From JBJXFY01 sp046155815 (GTDB lineage: Bacteria; Verrucomicrobiota; Verrucomicrobiia; Limisphaerales; CAIMTB01): DNA of 18,329 nucleotides. The translations under genes and the position numbers were made by a program. Under the pieces are notes generated by a model, which saw nothing but the letters and a program-made list of their open reading frames with translations, had not been told where the DNA came from and did not search any database. Location: positions 1 to 18,329 of the forward strand of contig JBJXFY010000309.1 in NCBI GenBank assembly GCA_046155815.1, in the 5' to 3' direction. Shown here piece by piece: positions 13,738 to 18,329 of this stretch; position 1 is the first letter of the stretch, and every line of letters begins with the position of its first letter.

Positions 13738-14109
13738 ATGCCCCGCCGCCCCGACCACCACCGCAACGCCGGCTTTGCCGCCGTCATCCTGTACACCGCC
13801 GTGCTCATCGTCGCCGCCGGCGCGGCGCTCGTCGGCTACCTCAAGCTCAAGAGCGACGGCGACCGCCGCGAGGCGCAGATCGCGCGGCTGGACACACGGC
13901 TCCGGGCGCTGCGCGAAAACAACCGCAAGCTCGTGGCCCAGGTCGAGGAGCTGACCTCCTTCACCGCCGTCATGGCGCGCCTGCCGCGCGTCGAGGGCCT
14001 CGGCCCCGTGCCGCCCGACATGAAGCGCCTCCTGCCCGAGCCGCAGGCCGAGCCGCCGCTGCCCCTCCCCGCCGGCCCTGCGCTGGCCGCCCGCGCGCCC
14101 GCCCGCTGA
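13738..14109 (+). CDS. ftsL: FtsL-like cell division protein (123 aa)
   Basis: A bitopic membrane protein of FtsL type: short basic cytosolic N-terminus (PRRPDHHRN), one membrane span at about residues 12-34, then a periplasmic coiled coil at about 40-75 (DRREAQIARLDTRLRALREN...). FtsL joins FtsB and FtsQ and recruits or activates FtsW-FtsI. Identification rests on topology, size and position between rsmH and ftsI, since FtsL sequences are poorly conserved. Residues 98-123 are a Pro/Ala-rich tail that adds little. The gene starts 2 bases after the rsmH stop and ends 3 bases before ftsI. Confidence 0.75.
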   Translation: MPRRPDHHRNAGFAAVILYTAVLIVAAGAALVGYLKLKSDGDRREAQIARLDTRLRALRENNRKLVAQVEELTSFTAVMARLPRVEGLGPVPPDMKRLLPEPQAEPPLPLPAGPALAARAPAR

Positions 14110-14112
14110 ACC

Positions 14113-15939
14113 ATGACCCGCAGCTCCCAACGCCGCCGCCTGTTCGCCGCCGCCCTCCTCCTCGGGGCCGCGTTCGCCGGGCTGGGCTGGCGGCTCGTGG
14201 ACGTGCAGGTGCTGCGCCATGCCGAGTTCCGCGCCAAGGCCGACCGCAAGCAGCACCGCGCCGAAGCCCTCCCCGCCCGCCGCGGCGAAATCCGCGACGT
14301 GCGCGGCGAACCCCTCGCCCGCAGCCGGCCCGTGGTGGACCTCGTCGCCGACCCGACGCTGATCGGCGACCGTCGCGCCGAGCTAATCCGGCTGCTCGCC
14401 CCGCGGCTCCGCCTGCCCACGGCGGAACTGGACGCCCTGCTCGCGCCGCAGTTCCTTCGCCGCCCGGGCGGCGAGCTGGTGCCCGACGAGTCCGTCACCC
14501 TGGTCCGCAACTTCCCGCTCGACGACTGGACCGCCCTCGAGGCCGTGCTGGCCACGAACCACTTCGGGTTTCCGGAGAAGCTCGCGCGGCGCGCGGACCG
14601 GGAGCAGTTGCTGCTGTTCCGCCGGTCCATCCGCGTGGACGGCGTGGGCCGCTACCTGCGCGACTATCCCAACGGCGCCACCGCGGCGGCGGTGATCGGC
14701 TACCTTGACGCCGCCGGGGCGGGCGCCGCGGGCATCGAGCAGCTCGTCCACCGCCGGATGCGTGGGACCGACGGCTGGCGCGAGTACGTGGTGGACCACC
14801 GCGGGCGGCGCATCCCCGCCGCCGGCGGCCAGGAGCTGCCGCCGCTGGCCGGGGACAACGTGTACCTCACGCTGGACACCGGCCTCCAGCTCATCACCGA
14901 GCGCGAGCTTGCCCGCGCCGCCGCCGAGCACCGTTCGCTGCGCGCCTGCGGCGTGATGCTCCAGCCCGCCACCGGCCGGATCCTCGCGATGGCCTCGTGG
15001 CCGCCCTTCGACCCCGCGGCGCGCATGGCCGGCACCAACGAAATCCCGGAACGCTGGAACCTCGCCACCGCCTGGGCCTATGAGCCGGGCTCCACCTTCA
15101 AGATCGTTGCCGCCACCGCGGCCCTGAACGAGAGGCTGGCCTCGCCCGGGGAAACCATCTTCTGCGAGAACGGACATTGGCGGAACGGCCCCGTCAGCCT
15201 CAGCGACGACCAGGGACACGCCTATGGCGCGCTCACGCTTCAACAGGTGATCGCCAAGTCCTCGAACATCGGCACCTACAAGCTCGCCCTCCGCCTCGGT
15301 CCCGCCCGGTTGGACGCGTACCTCCGCGCCTTCGGCTTCGGCCAGCGCACCGGCGTCAACTACCCTGACGAGAGCGCGGGCGTGCTCTCCCCGTCGCCCT
15401 GGGGACCGGTCGAGTTCTCGCGCATTCCCATCGGCTACACCATCGCGGTCACGCCCATGCAGCTCGCGCTGGCGACGGCCGCGTTGGGCAACGACGGCCG
15501 GCTGATGCGGCCGATCCTCATTGACCGGATCGAGAACGCCCAGGGCCGGCTGCTCGCCCAGGCCGAGCCCCAGGTGGTGCGCGAGATCTGCCGGCCCGAG
15601 GTCGCCGCGCAGATGCGTCGCGCGCTCCGCGACGTCGTCGAGGACGGGACCGCCGCGAAGGCCCGCCTGGAGCGCTACTCCGTCGCCGGGAAGACCGGCA
15701 CCGCGCAGAAGATTCCCTACCGCACCAACGGCCACTACGCGTCCTTCGCCGGCTTCCTGCCCGCGGAGCGCCCGGAACTGTGCATCCTCGTCATCTTCGA
15801 CCAGCCGCCCGGCGCGCCGACCTACTACGGCGGCGTGGTCGCCGCCCCGGCCTTCCGCGCCATCGCGGAGCAGGCCGTGGCGTACCTCGGCCTGCCGCCC
15901 GACCTGCCCGTGCCCGAAGCCGAGCTAGCCCAGCGCTGA
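14113..15939 (+). CDS. ftsI: Division-specific transpeptidase FtsI (PBP3-like, 608 aa)
   Basis: A class B penicillin-binding protein that cross-links septal peptidoglycan. It is anchored by one N-terminal span (about residues 8-27), with the rest periplasmic. After the pedestal/dimerisation region (about 55-230, including RRGEIRDVRGEPLARS) comes the transpeptidase domain. All three active-site motifs are present: S327-T-F-K330 with the catalytic Ser, S383-S-N385, and K527-T-G529. The length is normal for FtsI. It lacks PASTA repeats, so it is a plain FtsI rather than a SpoVD/PBP2x type. Its context between ftsL and the Mur ligase genes fits the dcw order. Confidence 0.96.
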   Translation: MTRSSQRRRLFAAALLLGAAFAGLGWRLVDVQVLRHAEFRAKADRKQHRAEALPARRGEIRDVRGEPLARSRPVVDLVADPTLIGDRRAELIRLLAPRLRLPTAELDALLAPQFLRRPGGELVPDESVTLVRNFPLDDWTALEAVLATNHFGFPEKLARRADREQLLLFRRSIRVDGVGRYLRDYPNGATAAAVIGYLDAAGAGAAGIEQLVHRRMRGTDGWREYVVDHRGRRIPAAGGQELPPLAGDNVYLTLDTGLQLITERELARAAAEHRSLRACGVMLQPATGRILAMASWPPFDPAARMAGTNEIPERWNLATAWAYEPGSTFKIVAATAALNERLASPGETIFCENGHWRNGPVSLSDDQGHAYGALTLQQVIAKSSNIGTYKLALRLGPARLDAYLRAFGFGQRTGVNYPDESAGVLSPSPWGPVEFSRIPIGYTIAVTPMQLALATAALGNDGRLMRPILIDRIENAQGRLLAQAEPQVVREICRPEVAAQMRRALRDVVEDGTAAKARLERYSVAGKTGTAQKIPYRTNGHYASFAGFLPAERPELCILVIFDQPPGAPTYYGGVVAAPAFRAIAEQAVAYLGLPPDLPVPEAELAQR

Positions 15940-15944
15940 TTCCC

Positions 15945-17306
15945 ATGCTGCTGCATCACTTGATCCATTCCCTCGATCCGCTGGCCGTGGACGGCCCGCT
16001 CGACCGCGATGTGTCCACCATCAGCTGCGACGTGCGCTCCGCCCGGCCAGGCAGCCTGTACGTGGCCGCTCCGGGCCTCGCGCCCGCGGCCGCCGAGCGC
16101 GTGCTCGAGGCCGAGGAGCGCGGCGTCAGCGCCGTGATCTGCGAGCGCCGCCCGCACCTGCCCGGCCCGGCCACGCGCATCTGCGTACGCGACGCCCGTG
16201 AGGCGCTGGCCCGCGTGTCCGCGAGCTTCTACGAGCACCCGGCCGCGCAGCTCCGGCTGATCGGTGTCGCCGGTGGCCGTGCCCGTGCGCCGCTGGCCTA
16301 CATCCTGCGCCACCTGTTCGAGGCCGCCGGCCGGCCGGCCGGCCTGCTCGGAACGCTCGGCCACCGGCTTGGCAAGCGGTTCATCCCGGCCCCGCGCTGG
16401 TCCCCCACCGCGCTGGAGATCCATCCCATGCTCGCCGGCCTCCTGCGTGGCGGCCTCCGCACCTGCCTCGTGGAGATCACCCCGGAACTGGTTGCCTCGC
16501 GCCAGCTCGCCGGCCTTGGCTTTGACACGGTCGTCCATGCGCCCGGCGGCGGGGACTGCGGGCTGCCCGCCGCCGACGGCCCGCAGCGCCCGCGCGCGGT
16601 CCGGCTGGCGTCCGCGCCGTCACTCTCCCCCTTCGACCGCTCGACGCTGCACGCCGGCGGCTCCGCGGCCCGGATGTACGTGGCGGGCCGGCAAGTGACG
16701 GTGCGCGTGCCGGTCACGGGCCGTTCGCTGCTGCGGCTCGCCTGCGCCGCGGTCGAGGCGGGCGTCGCCTGCGGCCTCGACCTCGACTCCATGCTGCGGG
16801 CGCTGGCGGAGCTGCCGCCCGTGCCCGGCCACCTCGAACCCGTGCCGGGAACGCGTGACTTTGGCGTCTTCGCGGACGCCGCGTCGGACGCGGATGGGCT
16901 GCGCAGCGCGCTGGCCGACCTCCGCGAGCTGGCCCACGGCCGGCTGCTGGTGCTGCTCGGTGCGTCAGCCGCGGCCGGCACGGCCGGCGCGCGCGAGCTG
17001 GGCCGGGTGGCCGCCCGCATCGCGGACCACGTCGTCGTGACCACGCACAACCCCGGCCGTGAATGCCCCGCGCGTCTCGCCAGGGCGCTGGTCGCCGGCC
17101 TCGAGGACTTCGCGCCGCCCATCCATCAGACCGTGCTCGACCGCCGCCTCGCCATCGCCGCGATCCTGCGCGAGGCGCAGCCCGGCGACTTGGTGCTGCT
17201 GGCCGGCAAGGGCCACGCGGCCTACCAGGAATACGACGATGCCGTGGCGCCCTTCGACGACCGGCTGCACGCCGCCGCGGCGCTGGAGGAACGGCGCGCG
17301 CGCTGA
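15945..17306 (+). CDS. MurE homologue lacking all catalytic motifs (probable pseudoenzyme, 453 aa)
   Basis: It keeps the three-domain outline of MurE (UDP-MurNAc-tripeptide ligase). The N-terminal domain (1-100) has CDVRSARPGSLYVAAPG. The central fold has LAYILRHLFEAAG and GLLGTLGHRLG. The C-terminal domain has VPGHLEPV, PGDLVLLAGKGH and PFDD. Function motifs are changed in place. The P-loop GVTGTNGKTT reads GVAGGRARAP (107-116), so Lys and both Thr are gone. SSHAL after the conserved Glu reads TPELV (from E177). The TN..DHLD stretch reads HAPGGGDC (198-205). The segment with the carbamylated Lys is missing. DYAHTPD reads DAASDAD (311-317). DNPR reads HNPG (368-371). GKGHE has Ala at 425. The frame is uninterrupted and codon use matches its neighbours, so it is probably retained as a non-catalytic protein. 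It starts 5 bases after ftsI and ends 5 bases before murF. Frameless decay is unlikely, and a divergent ligase cannot be excluded. Confidence 0.85.
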   Translation: MLLHHLIHSLDPLAVDGPLDRDVSTISCDVRSARPGSLYVAAPGLAPAAAERVLEAEERGVSAVICERRPHLPGPATRICVRDAREALARVSASFYEHPAAQLRLIGVAGGRARAPLAYILRHLFEAAGRPAGLLGTLGHRLGKRFIPAPRWSPTALEIHPMLAGLLRGGLRTCLVEITPELVASRQLAGLGFDTVVHAPGGGDCGLPAADGPQRPRAVRLASAPSLSPFDRSTLHAGGSAARMYVAGRQVTVRVPVTGRSLLRLACAAVEAGVACGLDLDSMLRALAELPPVPGHLEPVPGTRDFGVFADAASDADGLRSALADLRELAHGRLLVLLGASAAAGTAGARELGRVAARIADHVVVTTHNPGRECPARLARALVAGLEDFAPPIHQTVLDRRLAIAAILREAQPGDLVLLAGKGHAAYQEYDDAVAPFDDRLHAAAALEERRAR

Positions 17307-17311
17307 GGGAC

Positions 17312-18329
17312 ATGTTCACCGCCCCGCTGCATGACCTGACCGGCCCGCTCCACGCGGAGCCGCTCGGCGTGCCCTCGGGCGCCGTCGCGGCGGGCGTGTC
17401 CACGGACTCGCGGAGCTGCCCTCCGGGGGCGCTGTTCATGGCGCTGCGCGGCGACCACTTCGACGGTCACCGCTTCGTGCCCACGGCACTGGCGGCCGGC
17501 GCGGTGGCGGCGGTGGTGGCGCGGGACCGGGCGGCGGACCTGACCGGCCCGCGGCTGGCCGTGGATGATCCGCGCGCCGCGTTCGGCCGGCTGGCGGCGT
17601 GGTGGCGGTCGCGCTTCCAACTGCCGCTCGTGGGCGTCGCGGGATCGAATGGCAAGACGACGACGAAGGACCTGATCGCGGCCGTGCTGGGCGCGCGGTT
17701 TTCCGTCGTGGCCAGCGAGGCGAGCTTCAACAACGACGTGGGCGTGCCGCACACGCTGCTGCGGGTGGGCCCGGGGCATGGGGCGGCGGTGCTCGAGCTG
17801 GGCACGAACCATCCCGGCGAGCTGGCCCGGCTGGTCTCGCTCGCCCGCCCGACGCTCGGCGTGCTCACCCACATCGGCGAGGAGCATCTCGAGTTCTTCG
17901 GCTCGGTGGCCGGCGTGGCGGAGGAGGAGGGCTGGCTGGCGGAGCTGCTGCCTGCGGAGGGCACGCTGTTCATCCCGGACGAGGGGCGCTGGTGGCCGTC
18001 CGTGGCGGCGCGGACGGCGGCGCGCGTGGTGCGCGTGGGCCGCACTCCCGGGGCCGACTGGCGCGTGCTGCGCGCGGAGGCGGACGGGCGGGGGACGACC
18101 TTCGAGGTGGCCACGCCCGCGGCGGCGCTGTGCGGCGCGTACCGCGTGAACCTGCTCGGCGCGCACCAGGTGGGCAACGCGTTGCTCGCGCTGGCCGTCG
18201 GCGGCGCGCTCGGCCTGACGCGCGAGGAGCTCCAGCGCGGCCTCGCCGCCTGTCCCGCGCCCACGCTGCGGATGCAGGCCTGGGAGCACGCCGGCGTCCG
18301 CGTGCTGGACGACTGCTACAACGCCAATC
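17312..18329 (+). CDS. murF: UDP-MurNAc-tripeptide--D-Ala-D-Ala ligase MurF, partial (3' end outside window)
   Basis: MurF adds D-Ala-D-Ala to the UDP-MurNAc-tripeptide in the cytosol. The first 339 residues are present. Motifs: STDSRSCPPGALFMALRG (N-terminal domain, about residues 30-47), an intact P-loop GVAGSNGKTTTK (108-119, K115), FNNDVGVP, LELGTNHPGELARL, and LTHIGEEHLEFFGSV around H192. At the very end comes VLDDCYNAN, matching the NDSYNAN motif of MurF. Where many MurF proteins have a Lys a few residues after GVA (AKxE-type), this one has EEEGWL (E206), so the central-domain lysine appears replaced. The ATG is 5 bases after the MurE-like gene, with GAGGGA just upstream. Confidence 0.95.
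   Translation, partial: MFTAPLHDLTGPLHAEPLGVPSGAVAAGVSTDSRSCPPGALFMALRGDHFDGHRFVPTALAAGAVAAVVARDRAADLTGPRLAVDDPRAAFGRLAAWWRSRFQLPLVGVAGSNGKTTTKDLIAAVLGARFSVVASEASFNNDVGVPHTLLRVGPGHGAAVLELGTNHPGELARLVSLARPTLGVLTHIGEEHLEFFGSVAGVAEEEGWLAELLPAEGTLFIPDEGRWWPSVAARTAARVVRVGRTPGADWRVLRAEADGRGTTFEVATPAAALCGAYRVNLLGAHQVGNALLALAVGGALGLTREELQRGLAACPAPTLRMQAWEHAGVRVLDDCYNAN

Noticed and set aside
14383..15735. A 450-codon minus-strand frame antisense to ftsI
   Set aside because: The sense strand encodes FtsI with all three active-site motifs. The antisense translation has no recognisable domain.
15780..15944. Upstream extension of the MurE-like frame into ftsI
   Set aside because: It overlaps the ftsI 3' end and is Arg/Ala-rich. 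The ATG at 15945 gives the normal MurE N-terminus, with the expected distance to the DSR-like motif.

Overview
The window looks like a chromosomal segment of a high-GC Verrucomicrobia-type bacterium, probably from the Pedosphaera/Limisphaera side of the phylum. This is inferred from gene content only. The clues are a prepilin-like protein with an N-terminal [25 protein letters not shown] signature and a C-terminal FADNHVE motif, a giant secreted LVIVD-repeat/Ig-like protein, and a dcw cluster headed by mraZ with an extra small gene between mraZ and rsmH. No RNA gene, insertion sequence, CRISPR array or origin was seen. No gene-free stretch exceeds about 211 bases.

Left part (1-9517). The window opens inside a truncated ThuA-like gene (+, ends 253). 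Convergent to it is a 6.1 kb minus-strand gene (290-6394) encoding a 2034-residue exported protein. It alternates Ig-like modules with blocks of 7, 14 and 7 LVIVD repeats, 28 blades in all, which fits four seven-bladed beta-propellers. A minus-strand intrinsic-terminator-like hairpin lies in its presumed leader. Then follow three plus-strand genes: an ABC-2-type permease without a visible ATPase, a 93-residue charged helical protein with a UVR-like motif, and a type IV pilin-like/pseudopilin protein.

Middle (9518-11808). Two minus-strand genes, probably one operon: queA (queuosine tRNA modification) followed 44 bases later by a stand-alone RibD-C-type reductase. A 211-base intergenic region separates queA from the divergent dcw cluster. 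It contains four hexamers spaced exactly 10 bases apart (GTGGGG-like), matching MraZ operator architecture, overlapping a weak promoter.

Right part (11809-18329). Tightly packed plus-strand division and cell wall genes: mraZ, a small lineage-type protein, rsmH, ftsL-like, ftsI, a MurE homologue and murF (cut by the window end). Gaps are 2 to 20 bases, so one polycistronic unit is likely. The MurE homologue is the most striking item. It keeps the three-domain MurE outline and an uninterrupted frame, but every catalytic signature is degraded (P-loop, central-domain acid/His motifs, carbamylated-lysine segment, DYAHTPD-like motif, DNPR motif). The adjacent MurF has an intact P-loop. The murE slot therefore seems to hold a pseudoenzyme, and the real MurE would have to be elsewhere.
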